Shown here one piece after another: positions 22,734 through 34,455 of a stretch of DNA of 64,000 bases. The stretch comes from Cheiracanthium punctorium. Lineage: Eukaryota; Arthropoda; Arachnida; Araneae; Cheiracanthiidae. Numbering within the stretch: position 1 is the stretch's first letter; each line of letters begins with the position of its first letter. The notes beneath the pieces are model-generated. The model did not search any database, was not told where the DNA came from, and saw only the letters and a program-made list of their open reading frames with translations. The stretch covers positions 1 to 64,000 of the forward strand of contig JAWZYV010012397.1 of the NCBI GenBank assembly GCA_038373885.1, in the 5' to 3' direction. The translations under genes and the position numbers were made by a program.

Positions 22734-23540
22734 ACGATGTCTTCCGGGACAATATGTACTGAATGAGTACCAGAAAATTCTTAGGCTGCTTATTCAAATG
22801 CCTGGGAGGGATGTTAACGACTGGTTCGTTATAAAACCTGAGAAGATAATCATCTCTGCTGGATATAGTAAGCCATTGCTGGGATGCTATGAAGCATTTT
22901 GCTGCTGTTCGTCTACCATTTGCAGAAAAACATCCCTTCAATTCGAAGGCAGCCTCATCAATTATTGATAAAATTTCTTGAAAAAGATGGCTTTTGTCTT
23001 CGTACTTAATTTATTCCACATTTCTTTAGACTTCTTGATCTGTAGTAAAATTAATAAAATAGTATAGCAAAAATCAAGAGTGCGTATACACATTATCTTT
23101 GCAAACTTTTCATTTGGCTTGAAGCATTGACCACCATGTATGTCACTGACGCCAGTATTCACGAGAGCGAGTTTTTCCCCAGACTCTTCGTGAATCCTTC
23201 AATCCGCACTGGAGGACAATCTGTGAATTGTCCACGGGTCCCTTTCTCACTTATTCACAAGCCCGACTCCTATTATCCGCAGATAACACCTGGCGTTGGT
23301 GGATAAAGTGGATACAGCTCGCTATGATTGGCCAGGGAGCACCCTGGGGGAGGTTGCCGACGAACCAAAATGTGTTCGAATTCTCTGACAACTCTCTCTC
23401 AACCCCTGGTCGTGGTTGGACTCAGGGAGAGATCAAGAGCAGATTATTTGTACTTGAGAATAACATTTTTGTGCCAATTCGCCTATCCTCGGATGATTCA
23501 CAGATAATCGCGATTGATGAATACGACCGTTAACGAAGAA
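22734..23540. other. GC-richer unassigned block with ORF 23228-23533 (+)
   Basis: Base composition is clearly less AT-biased than the flanks. The plus-strand ORF from ATG 23228 to TAA 23533 encodes 101 residues with balanced composition, including TWRWWIKWIQLA, TPGRGWTQGEIKSR and a C-terminal SSDDSQIIAIDEYDR. I do not recognise it. A second frame from ATG 23135 (56 codons) overlaps it. On the minus strand there is a ccaat box (ggccaatc, near 23320) and several dyads, so the block might instead be a regulatory region or solo LTR read in the minus direction. No LTR termini or target duplication were confirmed. Confidence 0.35.
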
Positions 23541-23784
23541 TTTTCTGTCACAAATTCTAATAATTCCATTGATGTGATAAGCCACACTGGTTATTTATTG
23601 TAAATTATGGATTCAGTAGTTGTTATTATGAATTACGACTGAAATTCAAGTACAATGTATTGAGTATATTTTCGATGCTAATTTAATCAAAATGTATTTA
23701 CTCAACCGGAAATTTATCACCGTATGATACCAGAAGTGAATCGAGGTAGAGTCTTAATTATGACTTCTTTGTTTAATTACATTA

Positions 23785-25035
23785 CTAGCTGAATTACCCG
23801 TCGTTAGCGGGTTAGTACATAATGCAAATTTTCAAAAAGCTTGAATCTTCGTCAGCATTGTAGGTGTATAAAGAATGGAAATAGTACATTAGCATAGAAA
23901 TAAAAATTATTTCTTCCGTGTATTTTTTAAAAGTTACAGACTTGGGAGTAACAAAGTGATCTGTAAGTTTGACAAATAGTGAACTTCTTTCTATTTAAAA
24001 AAAAATTAATTTTATTCTTGTTCAATGAGTTTTTCAAGTCGACGTCATTCCAAACCTGTAACTAAATTTTATTTCATTCACTGTATATATTTTAATATTA
24101 TTCCTCTAAAATAGTTTGCGCAATTTTCACAAAATCTAAACAAGCAAATAAACATTTAAAAAAAATGTATTTAAAAATTTTAAAAACTGCTGATCATGTT
24201 GCTAAACTTCTGCGAGAAGGAATGCGAGAACAAACATTTACATGATTTTCACAAAATCCCAAAATCTATGAAATATTTAAAACTTTTTGGCATCAGCAGT
24301 TCAAAATTAACTTGCATCTAACATAATTCCAAATTTTATTCCATCCCATAACGATTTTCAGGAATAATTATGTATACAAACATGCACTGAATTTTCAAAA
24401 AATCTCAAAGTCAATAAAAAAAATTAAAATACTTTGACGCAGAGAGTTCAAGTGACCACCAGTGACGATACTAAATTTTATATCACTCGCTTCAGTGGTT
24501 TAAACGTCTATACATTTTGCAAAATCTCAAAATCTAATCAAATTTTTTAAACAATTTGACGCCTCTAGTTTTAGTTGAGAAACCACCTATCATGTCACTC
24601 AATTTCATTTCATTCGCTTCACTAATTTTTACGTGATGCGCGAACATAAATGTAAGCAGTTTGAAACGATTTTCGAAAAACCACAAAATCTAATCAAGTT
24701 GTTTTTTTTAAATTCAAAACCTATAGTTTATGTTGAGTGACCACCTATGGTGTCACCAAATTTCATTTCATTTGCTGTAGTCGTTATTACGGTGATGCTC
24801 GAACATAAATTTACGGAGTTTCAAACGATTTTTATAAATTCGAATGCTATATTTTAAGTTGAGTGACCAGCTATCATGTCACCAAATTCCATTTCATTCG
24901 CTTCAGTCATTTTTACGTGATGCGTGACAAAGAAGCGTCACGGACAGAATGACAGAATGACAGAACAACAGAACGGCAGAATGACAGGCAGACAAACTTT
25001 TTTTGATGATCGTACTTGATTCCCAGGTGCTTGAA

Positions 25036-25040
<5 letters not shown>
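23785..25040 (-). mobile_element. Non-autonomous Helitron, copy 2 (full length, 1256 bp)
   Basis: On the minus strand the element begins TCCGTTTCAAGCACCTGGG after an A (25041 is T on the plus strand). It ends with a hairpin (acccg ... cgggt) followed by aattcag and CTAG, with T next (23785-23788; 23784 is A on the plus strand). These are the Helitron hallmarks: 5' TC, 3' hairpin plus CTRR, insertion between A and T, and no target duplication. The interior is mostly an array of ~150 bp repeats (24030-24930). Near the 5' end a cagaatga-type short repeat occurs (24941-24985). There is no Rep/helicase gene, so it is non-autonomous. It sits directly against a (TA)n tract. Confidence 0.85.
24030..24930 (-). 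repeat. Minisatellite inside Helitron copy 2
   Basis: About six degenerate units of roughly 110-160 bases. Plus-strand landmarks per unit are gttgagtgaccacctat, caaatttcatttcattcgctt, tacgtgatgcgcgaacataa and cacaaaatctaatcaa. The best units start near 24446, 24565, 24728 and 24852; older ones lie near 24050 and 24330. The same unit occurs in the Helitron copies at 7311 and 17170, so it belongs to the family rather than to this locus. Confidence 0.85.

Positions 25041-25131
<91 letters not shown>
25041..25131. repeat. (TA)n microsatellite
   Basis: About 90 bases of near-perfect TA dinucleotides immediately adjoin the Helitron 5' end. Confidence 0.97.
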
Positions 25132-25134
<3 letters not shown>

Positions 25135-28100
25135 TTACATACTATCTATGTTGAATAGGTAAATGTTGTGTAATAATGCAAATTACAATACATGTTTCAA
25201 AAATGTCACTATTATAGGGGGCGCTTTCGGTGACTTAAAAATAATTTCTAAAATGATTTCTTCGCGAAATTTTATTTCATTATTTTAGGACAATATGATT
25301 AATTTTTTAATTTTTCCTGCAAGAGATACTTTGACCAGGATGTAGCTTCAAATATTTCGTCAATTTAATTATAACCCATTTGTGACGATTTATGACGTAA
25401 AATGAACGTCACAAGATATCCGTAGTGTTTTTAGTCCCAAAAGATTTGCAGAAATACTTTTAACATTATCTTCTTAAAAGATATTTTCCTAATGTATACG
25501 CAAATTTCTGTAATTTATTTCATTTTCAACATTTAAACTTAAGTTGAAAAGGTTCATCGCTTTCGACAATCTTTCTAGAAATTATTTACAGGTGCATTTT
25601 GTGGTTTCAAGAAATAAATTTGTGTTTTATTAATAAATAGAATAATAATCTAAATATTACTATATTTTATTAAAAGTAGTATTGTGAAGCAAATTCGATA
25701 GTGGAAATTAGAAATAATTTAAGTGTCATTTTTTGTGAACACACACACACAAAGGAAGAGGTGTTTATAACTAACAAAAATGTAAAAGATAAATATTTTG
25801 TAAATCTTCTGATAGACAGTTAAAATAAATATTGTTTTCTAAAACTATAAATTTGTTTATAATTTGATTTTTTTTTAATTTTAAAATCGCATAATACAAG
25901 AAGAAACACTAGCACTGTATACATTAATCATAATGAACTTAGTTGTAATTAATGAAGATTATCAGACCATGTTTTATGTTTTATTACAATAATAAAAATA
26001 CACAATTATACTGACTGTTCAGAAGCATTTGCATTCATATATATATGTAAAATGATTATTTTAATAAGTAAACTCAATCATTTTTAATCTAAATAATTAA
26101 TTTTATCCCCTAAGTTCACAGCTACACATGTCATAAACTCACATGTAGTTCAATTTTGGTTGACCAATTCCCCACGTGGTTACGCTACTTAGAATATGAT
26201 GCGTGTACATCCTAAACTCAGCACTCAGAATTCTAATTATGGGTTTCTGCAATACATATCAATATTCGGAAGTGATATAGATTTACTCCCAATATTACAT
26301 TGCTTGTTTACAATTAAGAGGGGGCCTGCTATTCGGTGTATGAGCATTAAGGTAATAAGAGAATATCAGATTTCGAGAGGGCACATATTATTTAATTAAA
26401 ATAATTTAAAGAACACATCAATAAAGAAATGTAATCAGAATGAGAAATAGTTTTTCAATACATTTATGTTCAAATACACACTCGTTTTTGTTTCTATAAA
26501 CGCCTAATAAAAATAATAGTAAATCATTGAGAGAAGTTTTTAAAGGAAAAGAAAAACATAAATCAATTTTAGTAGCATAAATATGCTACTAAAAATGGAG
26601 TACACAAGGAAGTTTTCTTATATATTGCGAAACAAGATTATTGTAAGTTTTATCGATTAACTGCACGTAAATAAAATGTTTTGTGTTAAGTTATTAAAAT
26701 TACAGAAACCATTTTTATTTAAAACGAAAATCATTCAAAGAATCCATTATTTAAAAACAAAAAAATCCATTCATAATTTAATGTTATAAAGCTTAAAATA
26801 CTTTGTACTATCTTAATAATTCATAAGTCTGTTGTATTTTGACTACGTAACTAAGATTTTTAGCATCTCTAGAAATTTCTGCAGCATGTGCATAATGTGC
26901 ACACATGCATAATGTTCAATAAACCATTTTACCCGTCTTAATTCTGAAACTTCACTGGAATATCTGACACTTCATAAAGTCGACAGGATGATTGCCACTG
27001 TGCCAATTAAGCCAATTAAAAATTTTAAATTGTAAAAAATTAAAGCTTAATAGTCCGGGATCCATCACTAAATCATTGCTAGTTAAATCACGTGGAAATA
27101 AATTTGCTTATTCAGCTGTGGTACATCATTTCAAGCCGTTTTTATTTTAATAAGCTTTCTTTATATGCTATCAAAGTTGAAAGCAGTTCTGACGGAATAT
27201 TTCAAGTTTTAAAGCTTATCCGCTTTTATTATAATCCTGATATCATTAAAAACCACACACAAAGAGTAACCCCCTCATTTTAATGTACTACCAAAATTGA
27301 GCTCCCTTTTCAGTCTACACTATTTATCACTGTCAAACTCAAATTCCTACCTAAAATGACTCTGACTGCACTTTTTGTAAAAAGTCAAAGCAATTGTAAG
27401 AAATTTCGCGCTAGAATAAGCAGGCCTTGATTGGAGTCCATTTGTTTCCGTTTCTAAAAGATAATTTATTTTGTCGAATTACTACCCTCCTGCTAATGAC
27501 TAACATAAAACTAATGTCACTGCCTATGGTCCGTACAAAAGACCAAAAACTTTACATTAATGGGAAATAAATTTCATTCTGCGCTCGCTTTTCTTAGGCT
27601 GTCTGAACGGATAGTGACACCTAAAGTGAAATTCTTCCCACTGCTCTTTAGAAGGTGTTCTTAATTTATATTCAGCACATAATTATGGTTTTAGTGAAAC
27701 TAAAACATGCTTTAAGTGCAATTCAGGTTATTTTAAATTCAAAAAGTTTTATTAATTTATTGCACTACACTCTGGTTTTCAAAAGCATGGGAAGTAGTTT
27801 TGATTTTTTTATGAAATATTTTTAATGCTAAAATGCGTGTTTTTAACATTTTAGGTTGTTTTACTAAACAATTAAAAAAATGAGTATACTTAAAATTTAA
27901 GTGCGGAAAAGGTGATTTCAGTACCAATAAAAACACAAAATATTCATAATTTGAAATAACAATGTTTAAAATATCATTAAATTTTTTTATTATGCTACTT
28001 TCATTTGCTCACGCAACATGATTCATGGCATGTTCTGATTCGACAATGCACCACAAGGCGAGCTTATTTAATAACATTTTGTATTCTCTTTGTCAAACAA

Positions 28101-28590
28101 TATAGAGATTTTATGGAATTTGTAGTATAACTATTTAAATAAATTGATATGCATTTATTTAACTTCTAGAGAACATTTTATTTAGTAAGGGCTCTTGTCA
28201 CTCACATTATAAATTGCTACAATTTTCATAATAATGGTTCAAGAATACTGTCTGTATGAATTAAATCCTACAAAATTAATTCCTTTCTATCATTCTTAAT
28301 TTTTTTTCAAAAGTAACATACAGTTTTTATCCGAGGTGAAATTTAAAGGGAGAATGACGGTAGTCTTATCGATGCCTATCTTTAACCTCTTAACTGGAAA
28401 AAAGAGCATTGGAAGTGGAAAAGTAAACTCAAAGAGCATTTAGTATTTTAAAATAGTTCCATAAATATTTTACTTCGTATATAAACTTTATTTAACAAAT
28501 TGATATTCAAGTTTCAAGTTGATATTGATCAAGTTGTTCAAGTTGATATTCTACTTTTAATAATATTATTTCATATTTTAAAAACATTTT
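25132..28590. other. AT-rich region, no gene recognised
   Basis: One item stands out: ataacccatttgtgacg at about 25375 resembles the left end of the MITE at 9022 but without a clear TTAA or a partner end. A CA tract occurs at 25739-25751. The ORFs present are short and AT-driven. Confidence 0.5.
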
Positions 28591-28599
28591 TTGTTCATT

Positions 28600-28870
28600 C
28601 CGATAACCGGATCAGCTGGCGATTATAAGCTTGACCTCTCCAAGGGCGGAGATCTTAGTCATTTTATCATAGATTCGCTTAGTAGTTACACCAATGTTTC
28701 TGTGAGTAGATTCCTAATTTTGAGCCAGTTACAGATGAGATACCTAGCACCCGGAACAATACCCCCAGGGTTATCGTTTGAACATAGAAGACATTGGAGC
28801 CAGAACAGATTTTACATGTACAAGCTCCCTTTAGCATACACGGTCCTACAGCAACTCATATGAGAAAGAT
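28600..28870 (-). repeat. Diverged retroposon fragment (same core as 45902-46061)
   Basis: On the minus strand the segment 28712-28770 reads ctgggggtattgttccggg and then a stretch ending ggctcaaaattagg. It aligns with 45908-45973 (ctgggggtgccgatttcagg to ggttcaaaattaggg). Flanks on both sides are less alike. No tail or target duplication is visible, so limits are approximate. The plus-strand ORF at 28591-28863 is antisense to this element. Confidence 0.55.
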
Positions 28871-28879
28871 TGCAACCCT

Positions 28880-31800
28880 TTCTAGATACTGACTCAGGTC
28901 GCCGCTGTTATATATTCGGTGGTTTAATGAAAACCGGATTAAACCAACTGCCTCACTGCCGGATATATTTACAAAATTATTGGAGCAGTAGAACCAAAAT
29001 TTGCATTCGAGGGTTTTATAGAATACTAATTCTGCTTAAAATAAAAAATTATGAATGTTCCTATTTATAATAGTATTTTGAAAGTTGATTTAACAACGTA
29101 TAATTTTTATGAAAGTAATTCGTAATTTAAAAAAAGTTTTCGTTACCTTAACACTTTTATAAATTACCTTTTTGAATTAAAGTTTAGTGAAATGTATTCA
29201 ATTTTTTAGGAGATATGACATCAAGTTTTAATTTAAGTATTAGAGAGGTCTCTGTTACTCATCCACTACACGTTTGTAAAATTGTATATGCATTTGTAAA
29301 TAAATATGTAGCTATTTGTTTTACATTATGCCATCAAATATTAAGTAAATGTTTACTACTGCATTTAGAAAAAAATACTGTATACAATGATGAATTAGAT
29401 TTACCGAAGGAAAACGATGTCTTTATTTTATCTGTACGCTAATTATAAAACCTCACACCAACATTTTGCTTGAATTTTTTTTTCGCACGTTCTACAGTTT
29501 ATATAAGTGTTTTTAATTGACCCTTTGCCAACTATAAACAACTACACAGTGCTGCATTCCTTTTTCTTTCATTTCTTCTCCTTTTTTACAATGATATCAT
29601 ATTAACTTGCGTGCACGAACAAATAGTATGAGAGGGGACTTTTCAAGGGATTATTCCCCTTAAAGCTTAGCTTCTGAATATTAGCTTAAGTGGTAAAATC
29701 CGTCCACTCGACTTGTCAGCCAATTAAAAAGTTCTTTTTTATGCAAAGTGTATTATTTTTCGCCTAAGATGTCTGATATGTTTGAATATTTTCGAAATTT
29801 ATTTCTTGACAACAGACTTAAATCATTGAAGGTAAATTCTCGCTGCTTGCTAATATCACCTTTATTAATTAGGAAAGCATTGACTAGAAACTTATCTAAT
29901 ATTAAACGGGTATTTTAAGTGAAATATTAAACGGAAGCAAATAAAAAAAGACTTATTTTAAATAAGTTGCACAGAAGCTAATTCTGCCGTTTAGTTGCTA
30001 GCTCCTTACGCTTTAGAAAAACGATAAGAAGTGTTTGGGTATAAAGTTAATCTTGTCACTTTACTCTTTTCCTAACTGAAACCTAACAGTTGAATAAATT
30101 TATAATAAGAAGGAATTCATATAGATATCACTAAAGTTTTCCTGCATGTTTTGACCGTTGACTTTAACTTTTCACTTACAAGTTCACTTTTATTTCTCAT
30201 ACAAGAAGTGATAAATGTATACTAGGGGTTTTTTCAAATTACTGAAAAATGCTCGAAGAGAATAAATTTAATTTTTGGATCATTCTTGATTTGGTTTAAT
30301 CACATTGTTTTAACAATATTTTAAATCATAATAGTTAAATCCAGCAATTTTTAGTATGATAGAATACCTTTTTTTTTCTGTGGTGTTTTGTTCTAAACAA
30401 ACGGAACAGAGTTTAAAAAATCTTTGAGTGCACCACTCTACGATGACAAATTAATCTACAGTGACATTCATATGACAATCTCCAATCACTTACGTGTTCA
30501 AAAATCTACTTTAGTCGGAAGTAACATTTAAAGATTCGTGATGTACATAGTTAACTTTAGTGTTTTAACATATTGAGAAAAATTTAACACCTCATTTGAA
30601 TACCACTGAAATAAAAAATGTGTGTGTGTTGGGGGGAGGGGGGGAAATCTATTTTATTAGGGCACAATTCTTTACGACAAAACGAAATAAAAAATCCTAT
30701 TTTACGCACATTAATTAAAAGTTAAAAAATGATGATCTTATCTCACAAACGTATCTTTCCATTAAAACTTTAACAGAGAAAGGATATATTAAATTTCCAT
30801 CTCTTAATAAATTCAACTACCTTTATATGAATAAGATGACATTCACTTACATTTATTGCGTCATAAAAACGACAAATTATCTATGTCATTTTAAAAAATA
30901 AAAATGATATATGTAACAAAAGTTGGCTATTTGCTATGTAAAAACATTTTATGTTAAGCAAAGCTGAATAGAACTCAATTCAAAAAGAATACATTAAAAA
31001 TATTTTTATTTTCCAATGTCAGCTTTTTAATAATAGGTTGAAACAAAGACCACGCGCTATCAGACTTTCCATTCTTTGTCCGGAAAAGGAATTCTCGAAA
31101 AAAAAGACAAAATAAAAAAGGAATGTATATATATTTCACGAAATGAAATTTCAGTTAGGGGAGACATTAAATGACCGAGTAATTCATGGAAAAAACAATA
31201 AATGAATTAAATCTCCCAAGTGTAAATTGTTTCCTGAGGAAGAGTAGAGCGTGTAATTTGCTTACACAATGTAAAACGCGTGCTGTAAAATGAATTGGAC
31301 GGTCGCCAGCTCCTGTTTTTGATAGGCTGTCTTTCCCTCTTGCCGTTAAATACTAGTTTCTAAAAAGGATTGCTGTCGGCATGCTTTGAAAATACTCTTT
31401 CCCTAAAAGTGCCGGTAAAAGCGAAAGCTACTCTCGGATTTTTATTGAATGAATGATTAATAAATATTTAAAAATGAATCTTTATTTCTTTGGAGAGCGT
31501 GCGCTTTCTGTAACTTAGATTTTCGTATATTGAAAATGTTTAGTTGAGCCCTTTAGCTTGCAAACTTTTCCTGCTTTCAAAGATCAGTGTACTTTTGCTT
31601 TTGTTTGTTCGGAATGTTTGGTAGGTGAAAGCTACAGAATTGGATGAAATGTCCTCCTGAACTGATTTTCTTTAAAAATATGTATGAACATATTTTCAAT
31701 AGAAATTTTACACTGTATGAAAGTATAATTTGTTATAAAGGTAGTTTACTTATTTTTTTTAAATCAGAAAGTATAGAATCTTGATGCGCTAATAACGTGA

Positions 31801-32040
31801 GTTAAAGTATGAAAAATAAGGCTAGAAGCAAAACGTTTGTAATACTCAGTATAACGTTTCAGAATTTCTAGAAGTTATAAGGTGCATCCGGGTAACTCGG
31901 AATGATGTACAAATTCAGTGTCTGAAATGCTTTTTAGACTCATAAAATGGCTTTTGCGCGACCATTCTTGCAAGGAATCGTCATTTCGCATGAAAACACA
32001 TAATTAGCAGGGTGGTTAATTATAAGAGCGTGAAGCTTGT
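28880..32040. other. AT-rich region, no gene recognised
   Basis: No domain or element end was identified. A G run near 30630-30648 and short A/T tracts are the only simple features. Confidence 0.55.
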
Positions 32041-32049
32041 TGGGATGGC

Positions 32050-32581
32050 ATTGTGGGGCATCTTCTCCTTGAACCTTACCTTTTTCGTCTAAACGGTGCT
32101 CACTACCTTGATCGTGATGTAGCAGGCATTGCAACAAATTTTTGGCGACGAACAGATTACTGTATCGATGCAACAGACAATGACGTTCCAACACTATGGC
32201 ACCTCTGTCCATTTCAACCGAAAAATTCGTAACCACCTAGACGTATCATTTAGCCATCAGTGAATTGGACGTTTTGGTCCGGTGCACTGGCCGCACGCCA
32301 TCTTGCGAGGAAAGAATTTCGGACTTTGTACTGCTATATGATTCCGATCATCAGACGTATCGTATCTTGAATTCTCTTAATAACGGCACATGAAGACGTT
32401 GGATTATGACAACGCCGACAACGACCCCGTTGACAACGCCGAGCTTACACGAATCGTAGGAACTGACAGGAAAATTCGAGATGTTCTTGGAATACTGCAG
32501 AATATTTCAATTGCCATGAGCCATAGGTGGGAAGATTGCAATGAAGTCACTGGACAAAAGATTACTACGCACTACCTTTGA
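32050..32581 (+). pseudogene. IS630/mariner-like transposase pseudogene
   Basis: The fragment covers the C-terminal half of a transposase of the IS630-Tc1-mariner superfamily, of the type common in arthropod genomes. In one frame GIVGHLLLEPYLF and NGAHYLD are readable (32048-32115). After a frameshift near 32128 come MTFQHYGTSVHFNRKIRNHLD (about 32178-32240, the catalytic Asp box with Asp replaced by Tyr) and IGRFGPVHWP (32262-32291), separated by TGA in place of Trp. The expected RSPDLTPLDFFLWG stretch is absent and replaced by about 90 unrelated bases (see 32295-32356). The frame resumes with MKTLDYDN at 32390 and runs through DPVDNAELTRIV and RKIRDVLGILQNISIAMSHR to TGA at 32579-32581. It is not functional. 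Confidence 0.78.
32295..32356 (+). repeat. Direct repeat interrupting the transposase (unit 1)
   Basis: The segment beginning acgccatcttgcgaggaaag aligns with 32668-32725 (acgccatcttgcaaggaaag) through the shared gctatgattccga and tcatc motifs. Unit 1 sits exactly where the transposase should encode its third acidic residue. Confidence 0.8.
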
Positions 32582-32667
32582 CCCAAGTTATTTTTGTTCC
32601 AGGTAAATTTACTGCTAAAATAATTATTCACTCACGTGGCTTCTTTTATTTCTGATGTTTCTGTGTA

Positions 32668-32725
32668 CGCCATCTTGCAAGGAAAGCATTTCGGATCTTG
32701 TAATGCTATGATTCCGAGTCATCGG
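32668..32725 (+). repeat. Direct repeat (unit 2)
   Basis: This is the second copy of 32295-32356, offset about 372 bases, lying about 90 bases beyond the transposase stop codon. Similarity fades after about 58 bases. Confidence 0.8.
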
Positions 32726-33422
32726 GATGCACTCTACCCCTTCTACAAGTTCTAAAAAGTTACACTGAGACATGCTGTATAGAGGATAAAATACAACTTC
32801 AACGAAATAACTGTAAATTTGGTATTTTAAAGCAAGTTCATCATACTAGAACATAGGGGAGAACGGGGTACAGTGGGTCATTGAAGATATTCGTGGTTCA
32901 GTAAATAGCTTTGAAATGAGACAATTAGTTAAGGTAGGTATCAAACAACTTAACTCTGTGGAAAAAATTAAACATATCAGTTTGATTGTGGCGGGAAGAA
33001 AGAGCCATTTTGTTTTCTAATCATCTGCATGAAATTTGAAGGAAATGACTTTGTCAAGTAAATATGAGTTATGTGGTATGTTCATATACTCTAAATTACC
33101 TTCTTTTCTATTTTGTTGTACTAAAATGAATATTTTAAAGATTTGGAATTTTGAGGTGAAAAATGATATATTCGTTCATATGGGATATACTGGGCCACCT
33201 GAAATGGGGTACAGTGGGTCAGTGACCCATTATGTCCCCATTTATATATTTATCGTCTTTCTGCAAGTTACTTGCTTTTAATTGTTTGGATGATCCAAAT
33301 TTACGTAAATAAATCTTCCACACTAGCCACATCAGTTTCTCAAGAAATTATGTAAATATTAATAATAATAATAACACCAGAGATGGTAAAAGCATTTTCC
33401 TATCTTTCATGCAAAAGAGAAA

Positions 33423-33599
33423 AAACTGAAAGGCAACCTACAAAAATCAGAAATTCTTACAGATACACCTGTGAAAATCACAATCCAAAATGAGATGTTT
33501 GAAAAAAAAATGTCTGAAAGACTTAATGATATAAAGCAGGAGAGAAAAAAAATGGCAAGCAACTACAGGAATAGCTCAACTGAAGAAGATGAAGAATGA
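33423..33599 (+). pseudogene. pogo/Tigger transposase C-terminal piece 1
   Basis: An open frame reads KLKGNLQKSEILTDTPVKI and then a charged, coiled-coil-like segment (EMFEKKMSERLNDIKQERKK), ending at TGA 33597-33599. The ILTDTP motif after a basic stretch is typical of the region behind the DDE domain in pogo/Tigger transposases. Everything expected upstream (CENP-B-type helix-turn-helix, DDE domain) is missing. Downstream the frame fades; scattered Cys/His codons near 33665-33700 might be a remnant of a zinc-finger tail, but this is weak. Confidence 0.65.
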
Positions 33600-34225
33600 A
33601 AAGAATCTTCGTGAATCTGACTTTGAGGATTTGGAATTAAGATATAGAAGATTTTAACACCTTAGGCCCTGTGATTATTGAATAGAGCAGATAAAAATGC
33701 ATGAGGGGTTGCATGTGCTTCACTATATGTAAGTATCTCAAATATGAAATATTCTAACATTTAGCCAATTGTCAAACGAATTAAAAAATGTTCTAATAAT
33801 AGGATACGAGGTTATAACTAAGCAAACTCAGAAAAAAAAAATTAGAGTTATTTTGTATGAAACCTTTTGAAACAATTTCTTTGTGCGTGAAAATATGAAA
33901 ATACTTCACACTTCTCATGCACTATGATTGCATGCATTCATAAAGATGCATTTAACTTTTGGCTTTAAATGGCTTGACACGTCCCTTACCTTCTCTGCTG
34001 GAGATTTTTTGCCATCTGCAGAGCAAAAATGAAAACGTTCTGTTAATCTTTCATGTATTATTAGTAGGACACTAGGTTTTGGCGTTAAAATTCTTGAAAA
34101 TGAAGAATATGGAGTAATGCAAAGGGATGTTCTAATATTAGGACGTTAGGGCCGAAGAAATTGATGTTGACGTTTGGGATTTCGTAATATTCAAGGTGTT
34201 CGGCAAGAAAATATGCAGTTTTAAA

Positions 34226-34455
34226 CAGTATGTATGTTACAAAAGTTTTAGGCAAAAATGAAAATGAATTTGAAGTGCACTACAAGAAAGGAATTCAGTC
34301 AGGTTATGAACTTATCTTTGATGAGGCAGACATTAACACAACAAAGTAAAGATAATATGCGAAAGTTACCAAAGCCAAATGTATTGCAAGGAACCAACAA
34401 AATAGTGACAAAGTTGAATTTGATTGTAGATTTTCAGTCATATAATGCCCAATAA
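34226..34455 (+). pseudogene. pogo/Tigger transposase C-terminal piece 2
   Basis: From about 34226 one frame reads YVTKVLGKNENEFEVHYKK and GYELIFDEADINTT up to a TAA. The next frame then continues with DNMRKLPKPNVLQGTNKIV and ends VDFQSYNAQ at TAA 34453-34455. This matches, in my memory, the conserved C-terminal tail of arthropod Tigger-like proteins (a beta-rich segment, then KLPKPxxxxGT). One frameshift/stop separates the two halves, so the piece is a pseudogene, though well preserved for its surroundings. Confidence 0.6.

Noticed and set aside
24913..25131. ORF with long Tyr-Ile repeat
   Set aside because: It is a translation of the (TA)n microsatellite and the Helitron end, not a protein.
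28591..28863. 90-codon plus-strand ORF
   Set aside because: It is antisense to the diverged retroposon core at 28712-28770, so the frame is incidental.
33355..33380. Possible CRISPR-like or short tandem array (taataataataa)
   Set aside because: It is a plain trinucleotide run. No direct repeats with unique spacers occur anywhere in the window.
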